Of a stretch of DNA of 64,000 nt, positions 43,838 to 52,444 are shown in pieces; positions within the stretch are counted from its first letter, which is position 1, and each line of letters begins with the position of its first letter. The stretch is from assembly GCF_001682385.1 (NCBI RefSeq), contig NZ_CP016210.1, positions 1,674,001 to 1,738,000 on the forward strand. The letters are read 5' to 3'. This DNA is from Azoarcus olearius (GTDB taxonomy: Bacteria; Pseudomonadota; Gammaproteobacteria; Burkholderiales; Rhodocyclaceae). The translations under genes and the position numbers were made by a program. The notes beneath the pieces were generated by a model. It was given only the letters and a program-made list of their open reading frames with translations. It had not been told where the DNA came from and made no database searches.

Positions 43838-46630
43838 TCAGTCTCGCGCCCGCTGGAGCACGCCGATCGGCGGCGCCCAGGTTTCGGCGGGCGGCTTCTT
43901 GCGCGTCACCAGCGTGAGCTGGGCGGGCGCGAAGACGTTGGCGTTGTGGGTGACCGGCGTGGTGATCAGGTACTGCGCACGGGTGGCGCGCAGGAAGGTG
44001 CCGACGCGGTCGATGTTGGCGACGTCGAGGTGGGCGAAGGGCTCGTCGATGAACACGAAGCCGCCGGGGCGGGCGTCGTCCATCAGCAGCGCCACCAGCA
44101 GGATCAGCGACTTCATCACCTGCTGGCCGCCGGAGGCCTCGCCGTCGTTGAGGCCGACCGCGCCCTTGCGGTCGAAGTCGAAACGCACTTCGAGACCGGC
44201 CTGGGCGAGCGAGAGGTCGTCGTTGTCCAGGTGCGGCGCCGGACAATCGACGTCGAGGTTGGCCAGCTCGCCGAGCGCCTTCAGGTTCTTGCCGTACTGG
44301 CGCACCGTGGCGCGCAGCTTGGCGATGTAGGCGGCGCGCGCCTCGTCGGTGTGGCGGCGGGCGGTGGCGCAGTAGGCCTGGCGGTCGCCGTAGTCGCGCT
44401 CGCGACCGGCGAGGTCGGTGGTGAGGCGGTCGCGCAGGGTGAGCACGGTGCCGTCGGTGACCCAGTCGCCTTCGTCCAGGTGGCGGCGCAGGCGGTCAAG
44501 CTGCAGGCGGGCGCTGCGGGCGTCGCCGTATTTTTCCACCAGCAGCGCGAGTTCGGCGCTGTCCAGCCAGTGCGCCGGCATGCCGCGGCGGCGCCGGCGC
44601 AGCTTGAGGATGCGCTCGGCCTGGGCGCGGCGGCGCGGCGCGTTGTCGCGGGCGATGTCGGCCAGGCGCAGCTCGATGTTCTTCAGCTCGCGGTTGCGGC
44701 GGTCGAGTTCGATCTCGACGCCGCGCAGCTTCTCGGCCACCTCGTCGAGCGCCCCGCGGGTGGCCGCACGTTCGGCGATCGCCTCGGTCAGCGCCTTGCG
44801 CGCGGCCGGCAGTTCGGCGTCGGCGGCGGCATACTTTTCGGTGTTGGCGGCGAGCAGCTGGGCCGACTGCAGCCCGAGCAGGCGCTGGCGAATGCCGGCA
44901 AGGCGCTCGCCGGCGGCATCCAGTTTGGGCCGCAGCGCTTGCAATTGCTTGTCCAGCCCGGCGATCTCGGCGGTGAGCGCGTCGATGCGCGACTGGCGCG
45001 CGAGTTCGCCGAAGTGGAAGTCCTGCGGCCGGCCGAGGTGGCGGGCACCGCGGCGTTCGCGGTGGTAGCCGTCGCGGGTGATCCATTCCTGCTCGCGCGG
45101 CAGGTTGCGGGCGGATTCGGCATCTTCCACGCGGCGGATGCGGTTGAGCAGGTCGGTCAGCCAGCGCGGCACCGGGGCGTCGATGTTCACCACCTCGGCC
45201 AGGCTCATCGGCTTGGGCGGCGGCGGGGTTTCGCGTTCCGGCACGATGAAGTGGCGGAAGCGTTCGCGCTCGCCCAGCGCCCAGGCGGCGTGGCGGTCGC
45301 TTTCGTGTTCGAGCAGGATCACATGGCGGTAGGGCCGCAGGATGGCTTCGAGCGCTGCCTGCCAGGCCGGGTCGGTGACTTCCAGCACCTCGGCCAGGCC
45401 CTGGTGGGCGATGCCCTCGGCGCTGAGCTTGACGCGGAAGCGGTTGACCTCGGCGTCGCCCGGCGGGCCGCTGCGGCTGCGTTCGCTGCGCAGCTGTTCG
45501 GTCTTCTCCTCGAAAGCGGCCACCAGTTCGCGCTCCTTGCGGCGCAGCGCCACCAGCGCGGCGTCGGCCTCCTCGTGCTCCTTTTCCAGCGCCACCGCGT
45601 CGGCGCCGTGTTCGCTGGCGAGCTGGGCGCGCAGCGCGTCGCGCTCGGCGGTGAGCTTTTCGAGGTCGCGCACGCGGTCGTGGGCGGCGAGGTGCTGGCG
45701 TTCGGCCTCGTCGGCGTGGGTCTTCAGCCGGCTGCGCTCGGCGGTGGCGGCGCTTTGTTCGGCGCGGATCTGCTCCAGCCGGGCGCGCGCGTCGCGCTGT
45801 TCGCGCTGGCGGTCCACGCGTTCCTCGTCGAGGCGCAGCAGTTCATGGCGTTCGTTCTCGACCTCGCGGGCGAGTTCGGCGGTTTCCAGGCGCGGCACGA
45901 TTTCGGCTTCGAGCGCGTGGATCTCGTCGGAAAGCTGCTTCCATTCGAGGAAGCGGTCGGCCTCCAGGCGCTTGGTCTCGGCCTGCGCGCGCAGGCGGTC
46001 GAGGTCGAGGCCCAGGCTTTCGATTTCGCGCTCGGCGTTCTTCTGTTCCTCGCGGGCTGCGTCGTAGTTGTCGAGCACCTCCTTGTCGCCGAACACATCG
46101 AAGACCAATTCCAGCAGTGCCTTCGGCGAGTATTCGCACAGCTTGTCGGTGTCGCCCTGTTCCAGCGACAGCACCTTGGCGATGGCCGGCGTCAGCCCGC
46201 CCCAGGCGAGCCGCGTCTGGTAGTCGCGCAGGCCGGTCCAGTCGCTGCTGTGCTCCAGCTCCTCGATGCTGAGGTTGCCGTCGATGATCGCGTAGTCGCG
46301 CGTCCAGTCGCCGCTGGCCTTGCGGATGCGGCAGGCGAGCGTGACTTCGTCCTGCAGGCAGGGGAAGAAGGGGCGGCGGCCGCTGCTGCCCGGCTTGTTG
46401 GCGACCACCGCGCGGATCCACGCGAAGCTGCGGTCGGCGCGGCGCACGTAGCGGCGGAAGTCGCGCTTGCCCGAGCAACGCAGCGCGAAGAGCGTGCGCA
46501 TCGCGTCGAGCAGCGTGGTCTTGCCGGAGCCGTTGGGGCCGACGATGGTGATGATCTGGGCGTCCAGCGGCAGCGTGAAGCGGCGCCAGTAGTCCCAGTG
46601 GACCAGTTCTAGGGTCTTGATGTGGAACAT
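43838..46630 (-). CDS. SMC-like ATPase of a three-gene condensin-type system
   Basis: A 930-residue SMC-family protein. The N-terminal head has Walker A GPNGSGKTT at 31-39; long coiled coils (about 190-390 and 545-770) flank a globular hinge (about 395-535, with GLAEVLEVTDPAWQAALEAI). The C-terminal head has the ABC signature ASGGQQV (SGGQ from about 833) and Walker B FVFIDEPFAHLD (Asp862, Glu863). It is shorter than canonical SMC (about 1150 aa) and its signature differs from MukB's. No zinc hook is seen, so it is not Rad50/SbcC. It is the third gene after two winged-helix protein genes (5-base gap), matching kleisin-KITE-SMC order. Probably it organises or scans DNA; function is inferred. 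Confidence 0.85.
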   Translation of the reverse strand: MFHIKTLELVHWDYWRRFTLPLDAQIITIVGPNGSGKTTLLDAMRTLFALRCSGKRDFRRYVRRADRSFAWIRAVVANKPGSSGRRPFFPCLQDEVTLACRIRKASGDWTRDYAIIDGNLSIEELEHSSDWTGLRDYQTRLAWGGLTPAIAKVLSLEQGDTDKLCEYSPKALLELVFDVFGDKEVLDNYDAAREEQKNAEREIESLGLDLDRLRAQAETKRLEADRFLEWKQLSDEIHALEAEIVPRLETAELAREVENERHELLRLDEERVDRQREQRDARARLEQIRAEQSAATAERSRLKTHADEAERQHLAAHDRVRDLEKLTAERDALRAQLASEHGADAVALEKEHEEADAALVALRRKERELVAAFEEKTEQLRSERSRSGPPGDAEVNRFRVKLSAEGIAHQGLAEVLEVTDPAWQAALEAILRPYRHVILLEHESDRHAAWALGERERFRHFIVPERETPPPPKPMSLAEVVNIDAPVPRWLTDLLNRIRRVEDAESARNLPREQEWITRDGYHRERRGARHLGRPQDFHFGELARQSRIDALTAEIAGLDKQLQALRPKLDAAGERLAGIRQRLLGLQSAQLLAANTEKYAAADAELPAARKALTEAIAERAATRGALDEVAEKLRGVEIELDRRNRELKNIELRLADIARDNAPRRRAQAERILKLRRRRRGMPAHWLDSAELALLVEKYGDARSARLQLDRLRRHLDEGDWVTDGTVLTLRDRLTTDLAGRERDYGDRQAYCATARRHTDEARAAYIAKLRATVRQYGKNLKALGELANLDVDCPAPHLDNDDLSLAQAGLEVRFDFDRKGAVGLNDGEASGGQQVMKSLILLVALLMDDARPGGFVFIDEPFAHLDVANIDRVGTFLRATRAQYLITTPVTHNANVFAPAQLTLVTRKKPPAETWAPPIGVLQRARD

Positions 46631-46635
46631 CGGGA

Positions 46636-47334
46636 TCAGTCTTCCGGATCTTCGTCGGGCAGCACGTCGGCGATTTCGAAGGCGTTGGCCTCGGGCACCG
46701 GATGGCCGGCTTCGGCGAGCACTTCGGCGAGCGTGCCGTGGATGACGCGGTCGGCCAGCATGCGGTAGTCGAGCGCGACGTCGAGCAGCGGGCCTTCGAT
46801 GATCATGCCGTTGCGCCGTTCGATGAAGCCGAGGCGCGCGAGCTTGCCGAGCATGAAGTTGCGCACCTTGGTCTTGCCGCCGAGGCGGGTGCCGAAGTCG
46901 GCGATCAGCGAGGCTTCCGAGAGCCCGGCGGACACCGCCTCGCCGTGCGCCACCGGCTTTTCGCCGCCGAACATGTCGGCCTGGCCGTCGTCGTCGGTCT
47001 CGCGCCGGGTGACCTGGCGTTCGCGCTTGGGCAGCACGATCAGCGACCACACGATGACCAGCAGCGCGACCTCGTCGCGGGTGAGGCCGAGGTTGCTGGC
47101 GGCGTATTCGCGGCTGGCGCCGAACACCGGGTCGTACATGTCCGCGTTGAGGCCGACCGCGACGTTGGCGGCGTAGGGGTTGTCGAGCAGGCGCAGGCCG
47201 ACCGCTTCGAGGCGGCGGTCGAGTTCGAGGCGGAAGGTCTCGTCCACCAGCGCGCGCCGCACCATGCGGTCGGTGCGCGGCAGCCAGCGGTTGGCCAGCA
47301 GGCGGGCGGTGAGGGTCTGCAGTTCGTGATCCAT
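46636..47334 (-). CDS. MukE/MksE/JetB-like (KITE) winged-helix protein
   Basis: A 232-residue soluble protein with two predicted winged-helix regions: DEVALLVIVWSLIVLPKRE (about 86-104) and a C-terminal one around FGTRLGGKTKVRNFMLGKLA and LGFIERRNGMIIEG (about 145-185). The tail is acidic (ADVLPDEDPED). Size, domain type and position between a kleisin-like and an SMC-like gene are what identify it as the KITE subunit; sequence alone does not let me choose between MksE and JetB. Spacing is 10 bases from the upstream gene and 5 bases to the SMC gene, so it is co-translated. Confidence 0.7.
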   Translation of the reverse strand: MDHELQTLTARLLANRWLPRTDRMVRRALVDETFRLELDRRLEAVGLRLLDNPYAANVAVGLNADMYDPVFGASREYAASNLGLTRDEVALLVIVWSLIVLPKRERQVTRRETDDDGQADMFGGEKPVAHGEAVSAGLSEASLIADFGTRLGGKTKVRNFMLGKLARLGFIERRNGMIIEGPLLDVALDYRMLADRVIHGTLAEVLAEAGHPVPEANAFEIADVLPDEDPED

Positions 47335-47344
47335 TGTGGCTCCC

Positions 47345-48658
47345 TCAGGGTGTGGCGGGGGCGAGGCCGGGTTCTTCCGTGCCGGCGTCCGGCACGGGGC
47401 GGTCGCGGCGGGCGACGTGGCCGGCGCTCATCGCGGCGATTTCGTCCTCGCCGACCGCCACCAGGGTGTCGCCGAAATGCACATCCAGCGGCTGGTTCAT
47501 GAAAGCGGCGACCGGGCCGTCGGCGGGGCCGCTGCTGTCGGCGTCGGCGAGCAGGGCGAGCAGCGACAGCCGGTAGCTTGCCGGGGCGAAGCCGCCGCCG
47601 CCCACCAGCTGGTGCAGCGGGGTGGGTTCGGCGACGCGGCCGAGGCGTTCGCCGAAGTGTTCGAGCAGGCGCAGGTCTTCATGCTCGGGCGCCACCGACA
47701 CCGGCGCGCTGTCGGCTTCCGGCAGCACCGCGGCGATGGCCTCGGCGCGCGGGTCGTCGGCCAGCGTGGCTTCGGCGCGGTCGAGCAGTTCGTGGCCGCC
47801 GGCGAGCAGCGCCGGCGCGGGCGAGACATCAAGCGCGCCGACCATCATCGCGGCCAGCGTGGCGGCATCCTGGCGGCGCAGCCAGGCGGCGACGTCGGAC
47901 GACGAGATGCCGGAGCCGCCGAGGGTGACGCGCTGGGTCTCGATCTTGTTCAACGCGCGCTGGAAGGCGGCGTCCACCCGCGCCAGCCGCGACTGCGCGA
48001 GGCCGATGCGCTGGGCGATGCGGGCGATCTCGAAATCCACCTCGGGATCGGCCAGCAGCTCGCGCAGGATGGCGGTGCCGCGATCCAGCCAGCGGCCGTT
48101 GGCCTTGAGCCGGCTGCGCGCGGTGACGATGCGGAACTCCGAACCGGAGGCGATCGCCTCCTCGAAGTGCCAGGTGAGGTCGTTGAGCTTGGACAGCAGG
48201 TGGCTGAGGCTTTCGGCGGTGACGTTGCCGGTGGCCGACAGGCCGGCGAGCTGCGCGGTGAGGAAGCCGAGTTCGGCGTCTTCCTCGGCGCCGAACTGCA
48301 GCAGCATGCCAAGCGCGGCCACCGCGTTGCGGCCGAGGTCGGACAGGTGGTACAGGCCGTCCTCGCCGATGGCGAGCAGATCGTGCTCGCGCAGGCGCTT
48401 CAGCACCGTTTCGAGCTTGACCGCGTCGAGGTAGGAAAAGCGGCGCCGTAGGGAATCCGGCGACCAGCGCGGCGCCTCCGATTCCTGGCCGATCTCGCGC
48501 AGCACGAGCAGGCGCAGCAGCACCTCGGCATCCGAGCCGCGGAACAGCGAGATGAAGGCGCCGATGACGCCGCGCGCGCCCAGCAGCGGGGCGAGTTCGG
48601 GCACGTCGTCGGGGACGACGCCGGCGGCGAGAAAGTCCGAGAGGTCTGGAGCGGTCAT
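47345..48658 (-). CDS. Kleisin-like subunit (MukF/MksF/JetA-like)
   Basis: A 437-residue soluble protein. It has a winged-helix-like N-terminal half (RRRFSYLDAVKLETVLKRLR, then HDLLAIGEDGLYHLSDLGR, about 70-115), a helical middle (about 150-270, including LSKLNDLTWHFEEAI and RSRLKANGRWLDRGTAI) and a C-terminal small domain (GFAPASYRLSLLALLADA). MukF-type kleisins have the same wHTH-helical bundle-wHTH outline. It is the first gene of the three-gene unit. ATG 48658 lies one base after the U-run of the prfB terminator and has no Shine-Dalgarno site; no better in-frame start is visible. Confidence 0.68.
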   Translation of the reverse strand: MTAPDLSDFLAAGVVPDDVPELAPLLGARGVIGAFISLFRGSDAEVLLRLLVLREIGQESEAPRWSPDSLRRRFSYLDAVKLETVLKRLREHDLLAIGEDGLYHLSDLGRNAVAALGMLLQFGAEEDAELGFLTAQLAGLSATGNVTAESLSHLLSKLNDLTWHFEEAIASGSEFRIVTARSRLKANGRWLDRGTAILRELLADPEVDFEIARIAQRIGLAQSRLARVDAAFQRALNKIETQRVTLGGSGISSSDVAAWLRRQDAATLAAMMVGALDVSPAPALLAGGHELLDRAEATLADDPRAEAIAAVLPEADSAPVSVAPEHEDLRLLEHFGERLGRVAEPTPLHQLVGGGGFAPASYRLSLLALLADADSSGPADGPVAAFMNQPLDVHFGDTLVAVGEDEIAAMSAGHVARRDRPVPDAGTEEPGLAPATP

Positions 48659-48659
48659 C

Positions 48660-48691
48660 AAAAAACGGAGCCGGCCGCGGCGGGCCGGCTC
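48660..48691 (-). terminator. Intrinsic terminator of prfB abutting the condensin-like operon
   Basis: On the minus strand GAGCCGGCC (48691-48683) pairs with GGCCGGCTC (48676-48668) around a six-base loop, followed by CG and TTTTTT (48665-48660). The kleisin-like ATG begins at 48658. It can end prfB transcripts and would require read-through, or an internal promoter, to express the next three genes. Confidence 0.8.
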
Positions 48692-48712
48692 ATCGGGTGG
48701 AACGCGGGGGGC

Positions 48713-49817
48713 TCAGACGCCCTGCTTGAGGCTGGCAGCGATGAAGTTGTCGAGGTCGCCGTCGAGCACCGCCTGGGTGTTGCCGACTTCGTAGCCGGTG
48801 CGCAGGTCCTTGATGCGCGACTGGTCGAGCACGTAGCTGCGGATCTGGTGGCCCCAGCCGATGTCGCTCTTGGCGTCTTCCAGCTTCTGCTGCTCGGCCT
48901 GGCGCTTGCGCAGTTCCAGCTCGTACAGGCGCGCCTTCAGCATCGACATCGCCTCGTCCTTGTTGCGGTGCTGCGAACGGTCGTTCTGGCACTGCACGAC
49001 GATGCCGGTCGGCTGGTGGGTGATGCGCACCGCGGAATCGGTCTTGTTGATGTGCTGGCCGCCGGCGCCGGAGGCGCGGTAGGTGTCGATGCGCAGGTCG
49101 GCCGGGTTGATCTCGATCTCGATCGAGTCATCGACCTCCGGATACACGAACACCGAGGTGAAGCTGGTGTGGCGGCGCGCGTTGGAGTCGAACGGGCTCT
49201 TGCGCACCAGGCGGTGGATGCCGGTTTCGGTGCGCAGGAAGCCGTAGGCGTAGTCGCCGGTGAATTTGATCGTGCAGTTCTTGATGCCGGCGACTTCGCC
49301 CTCGGTCTCTTCCATCAGTTCGACGGTGAAGCCCTTCTTCTCGCCGTAGCGCAGATACATGCGCTCCAGCATGCCGGCCCAGTCCTGCGCTTCGGTGCCG
49401 CCGGCGCCGGCCTGGATTTCGATGAAGCAGGCGTTGGGGTCCATCGGGTTGGAGAACATGCGGCGGAATTCGAGCTGGCCGACCAGGCCCTCCAGGCCCA
49501 CGAGGTCGCCCTCGACCGCCTCGAAGGTGTCGTCGTCGCCTTCCATGTCGGCGAGGTCGAACAGGTCCTTCAGGTCCGCCGACTGCTGTTCGATCTGCTG
49601 CAGCGTCAGCACCACGCCTTCGAGCTGGCGCTTTTCCTTGCCGAGTTCCTGCGCGCGCGCGGCGTCGTTCCACACCGCGGGGTCTTCGAGTGCGCGGTTT
49701 ACCTCTTCGAGCTTCGATGCTTTCTCATCGTAGTCAAAGATACCTCCGGAGTTCGCGACCGCGGGCGGCGAGGTCGGCGAGTTTTTCGGCGATGGCGTTC
49801 TTGCGTTCGGCTTCCAT
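48713..49817 (-). CDS. prfB: Peptide chain release factor 2, with programmed +1 frameshift
   Basis: Class I release factor for UGA and UAA. The gene is in two frames: ATG 49817 to the in-frame TGA at 49736-49734 (27 codons, [20 protein letters not shown]...), then +1 from 49735 to the stop at 48713, giving about 367 residues. The slippery site CTT TGA C with an upstream CGGAGG is the classic autoregulatory frameshift. The long frame has the SPF-type recognition site region ([15 protein letters not shown]) and the catalytic GGQ in [13 protein letters not shown]. When RF2 is scarce, the ribosome pauses at UGA and shifts, so RF2 controls its own level. Confidence 0.95.
49733..49748 (-). promoter_or_regulatory. 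prfB programmed frameshift site
   Basis: On the minus strand the site reads CGGAGGTATCTTTGAC: an internal Shine-Dalgarno-like GGAGG, the slippery CTT and the in-frame TGA followed by C. It matches the conserved bacterial RF2 autoregulation site. Confidence 0.95.
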
Positions 49818-49923
49818 GTGCGGCTCCGGGACAATGCGGAAAACCCGGCATTATACCGGGGAGGGCGGCCCGCCCGGGCGCCGCAGGCTAAACTGCGCGC
49901 CTTTCCCCCTGCGTGCCCGCGAG

Positions 49924-50340
49924 ATGGACATCACCACGCCCGCTTTGCTGTTTCCGGCGATTTCGCTGCTGCTGCTCGCCTATACCAACCGCTTCCTCAC
50001 GCTGGCGCAGGTCATCCGCCAGTTGCATGCCTCGCCCGATCACGGCAGTCCGCTGGTGATGCGGCAGATTCCGGGGCTCAAGCGCCGCATCCAGTTCATC
50101 CAGTACATGCAGGGCTTCGGTGTGCTCAGCTTCCTGCTGTGCGCGCTGGCGATGCTGGCGCTGTTCATGCACGGCGAGACGGCCGGCAAGCTGCTGTTCG
50201 GCACCAGCATCGTCGCGCTCGCAGTGTCGCTGGTGCTGTCGCTGTTCGAGGTGCTGATCTCCACCAATGCGCTGTGGGTGGTGGTGGAGGACATGCAGCG
50301 CGGCGCCGACGGCGGGAAGGAGCGACCACCGGCCCGCTGA
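49924..50340 (+). CDS. DUF2721 family membrane protein
   Basis: A 138-residue inner-membrane protein with three likely TM segments (about 6-22, 64-84 and 92-112). It begins [24 protein letters not shown] and has [24 protein letters not shown], features I associate with DUF2721, of unknown function. It is divergent from prfB and convergent with the HIT gene, so it stands alone. Confidence 0.75.
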   Translation: MDITTPALLFPAISLLLLAYTNRFLTLAQVIRQLHASPDHGSPLVMRQIPGLKRRIQFIQYMQGFGVLSFLLCALAMLALFMHGETAGKLLFGTSIVALAVSLVLSLFEVLISTNALWVVVEDMQRGADGGKERPPAR

Positions 50341-50350
50341 GCGCCGGCGT

Positions 50351-50779
50351 TCAGCCGAGCGCGGCGAGCGCCGCCACCACCTTCTCGCGCATTGCCGCCA
50401 GCGCCGCGGGGTCGGCGCTTTCGCGCGCGTGGGCGCGCAGTTCCTGCTGCGGGTAGCACGGGATGATGTGGAAATGCACGTGCGGCACCGTCTGGCCGGC
50501 GACGGCGCCATTGAACTGCGCGATCCGGAGGCCGGGCGCGCCGGTGGCCTGCTGCACCGCACGCGCGAGCTTCTGCGTGGTCAGCATCGCCGCCTGCAGC
50601 GCGGCCGGTGAAAGGTCGGCGAGCACCGCCGCCGGCTCCTTGGGCAGCACCAGGCTGTGGCCGTCGGACTGCGGCATGATGTCGAGGAAGGCGAAGGTGG
50701 CGTCGTCCTCGTAGAGTTTCTGGCAGGGCAGTTCGCCGCGCAGGATGCGGGCGAAGACGTTGTTGTTGTCGTAGGACAT
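50351..50779 (-). CDS. HIT family hydrolase (HinT-like)
   Basis: A 142-residue histidine-triad protein. The triad motif is VPHVHFHIIPCYP, and LVLPKEP and FAFLDIMPQSDGH are typical of the HinT/HIT group. Such enzymes hydrolyse nucleotide phosphoramidates or dinucleotides. ATG 50779 (MSYDNNNVFARILRGELPC) gives the standard length; AAGAGACCGCCC upstream offers a weak ribosome site. Confidence 0.92.
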   Translation of the reverse strand: MSYDNNNVFARILRGELPCQKLYEDDATFAFLDIMPQSDGHSLVLPKEPAAVLADLSPAALQAAMLTTQKLARAVQQATGAPGLRIAQFNGAVAGQTVPHVHFHIIPCYPQQELRAHARESADPAALAAMREKVVAALAALG

Positions 50780-50957
50780 GGGCGGTCTCTTCCTTGATGG
50801 GTGAGGATGGTCGGCAGGCGGTGGGCGCCGGGCCGCGCAGATGCCCGCGATTATATCGGCCCACGCCGCCGCGTCGCCCTTCGCGCCGGGCGATTTGCCC
50901 GGGACCGCGCCCAGTACCTCCGCATAGACTCGTTCCACCTCGACGGTGGAGACGACA

Positions 50958-51815
50958 ATGCGAAATCACTATGCAGGATGGGCGCTGCGGCTGCTGCCGG
51001 CGCTGGGTGTGCTGTGGGGCGGTGCCGCGCTGGCCGACGACAAGCTGGTGGATGTCGGGCCCGAACGGGTGTGGACCGCGCTCGCCCAGCGTGCCGGCGA
51101 TGCGCTGGCCGGCGACGCCCGGCGCTACGAAGGCCGCCTGAGCCTCGCCGGCGCGGCGCCGGTGGAGGTGTCGGTGGACTGGGACGAACACAGCGGCCTC
51201 ACCCGCCTCACCTGGAGCGACGCCGGCGCCGCGGCGCCGCAGGTGGCGGGCTGGATGGAAGGCGTCGCCGCCGACGCCGCCCGCCAGCGCCACCGCAACC
51301 GCTACTGCCGCGGCCTCGAACCCGATCCGCGCCACGATCACATCCCCGAACCGAGCATCGACGCCGCCACCCATTGCGGCATGGGCACCGGCAACTTCTC
51401 GTCTGCGCTGCTGGAACTGGAGAAATGCGGCGACCACGAGACCACGCTGCGGCTGCTCAGCATCTGCTCGCGTGAAGGTCACGCCGGCGGGCTGGTGCGG
51501 ATCGCGCAACTCTACGAAGTGGGCAGCGGCGTGCCGCAACGGCCGGAGCGGATGGCGCATTTCCTCGCCCGCGCGGCCGATGCGGGCGGCACCGGCTACC
51601 ACGCCGCCGCCCGCACGCTGTACGCCACCGCGCTCTATTTCGGCGTCGGCACCGCGCCGGACCGGCCGCGCGCGCTGGCGCTGTTCCGCAGCGCCGCCGC
51701 GCTGGGCGACGCCGATGCCGCCGCATTCCTGCAGACCGGCACCCACAGCGCGTGGCGGCGGCTGGACGGCAGCCTCTACCGCGATCCCGACTTTGTCGCC
51801 GAGGCCGCGCCGTGA
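50958..51815 (+). CDS. Secreted Sel1-repeat protein
   Basis: A 285-residue protein with a signal peptide (MRNHYAGWALRLLPALGVLW then GGAALADD). The N-terminal half has no recognised domain and holds cysteines (YCRGLEP, THCGMG, LEKCGDH, SICSREG). The C-terminal half has Sel1-like alpha-repeats (GHAGGLVRIAQLYEVGSGVP and AARTLYATALYFGVGTAPD). ATG 50958 follows GGTGGAG. Sel1 proteins usually act as protein-protein adaptors. It overlaps the next Sel1 gene by GTGA. Confidence 0.78.
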   Translation: MRNHYAGWALRLLPALGVLWGGAALADDKLVDVGPERVWTALAQRAGDALAGDARRYEGRLSLAGAAPVEVSVDWDEHSGLTRLTWSDAGAAAPQVAGWMEGVAADAARQRHRNRYCRGLEPDPRHDHIPEPSIDAATHCGMGTGNFSSALLELEKCGDHETTLRLLSICSREGHAGGLVRIAQLYEVGSGVPQRPERMAHFLARAADAGGTGYHAAARTLYATALYFGVGTAPDRPRALALFRSAAALGDADAAAFLQTGTHSAWRRLDGSLYRDPDFVAEAAP

Positions 51816-52444
51816 GTGCGGCCGCGGATTGGCGCGCAGCGCTGGCTGTTGGGCGTTCCGGCCGCGCAGCGGGGTGGCGGCGCACGTCCGCCGAGCAAGG
51901 CCCGCCCCGCGGTGCGCAGCGGCAGGGCGGTCGGTCGAGGCGCGCGCTGTGCGTGCTTGCAGTCGTTGCGCTCGTCCGTACCGCAGCTGCGGTGGAGCCG
52001 CCAGATGAAGGCGACCTCAGCTACCGCGCCCATATCGACAGCCCGCAGCGCTTCAAATGCCTCTACGGCTATGCCGCCGACAAGACCGGCGACCACGCCG
52101 CCGCGATCCGCATCTTCGAGGACTGCATCGCGCGCTGGAACGACGTGTATTCGATGATCTGGCTGGCCCAGATCCTGGAGGCCGGCGTCGGCGTGCCGCG
52201 CGACCAGACGCGCGCCGCGCGGCTGATGGAGCGCGGCGCCCAGGTGGACAACGACGCCCACGCCAGCCTCGCGCGCTACCACTGGGGCGTGGCCCTGGCC
52301 GAAGGCCGCGGCGTGCCCCGCGACCCGGTCCAGGCGCGCCGGTGGCTGCGGCGTGCGGCGGCCGAAGGCGTGGCCGACGCCGCTGAATTCCTCGATCACC
52401 TCGATCGCAACACCCCCCTCAATCTCACCAAGGAGAACCCATGA
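51812..52444 (+). CDS. Second Sel1-repeat protein, probably secreted
   Basis: A 210-residue protein whose GTG start overlaps the upstream stop (GTGA). After an Arg-rich N-terminus a hydrophobic stretch (ALCVLAVVALVRTAAAV) could be a signal peptide, so the real start may be further in. The mature part has Sel1 repeats: MIWLAQILEAGVGVPRDQTR and WGVALAEGRGVPRDPVQARR. It overlaps the next gene by ATGA. The pair and the membrane gene form a compact three-gene unit of unknown function. Confidence 0.72.
   Translation: MSAAADWRAALAVGRSGRAAGWRRTSAEQGPPRGAQRQGGRSRRALCVLAVVALVRTAAAVEPPDEGDLSYRAHIDSPQRFKCLYGYAADKTGDHAAAIRIFEDCIARWNDVYSMIWLAQILEAGVGVPRDQTRAARLMERGAQVDNDAHASLARYHWGVALAEGRGVPRDPVQARRWLRRAAAEGVADAAEFLDHLDRNTPLNLTKENP

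Noticed and set aside
41933-46612. A 1559-codon open frame on the plus strand
   Set aside because: It runs opposite the M48 peptidase and SMC-like genes, whose motifs are clear; the antisense product has no recognisable fold.
43838-46630. SbcC/Rad50
   Set aside because: No CxxC zinc hook is present; the centre is a globular SMC-type hinge, and no sbcD gene is adjacent.
43838-48658. Complete Wadjet (JetABCD) defence system
   Set aside because: The order fits JetA-B-C, but no JetD-like Toprim gene lies on either side; the neighbours are an M48 peptidase and prfB.
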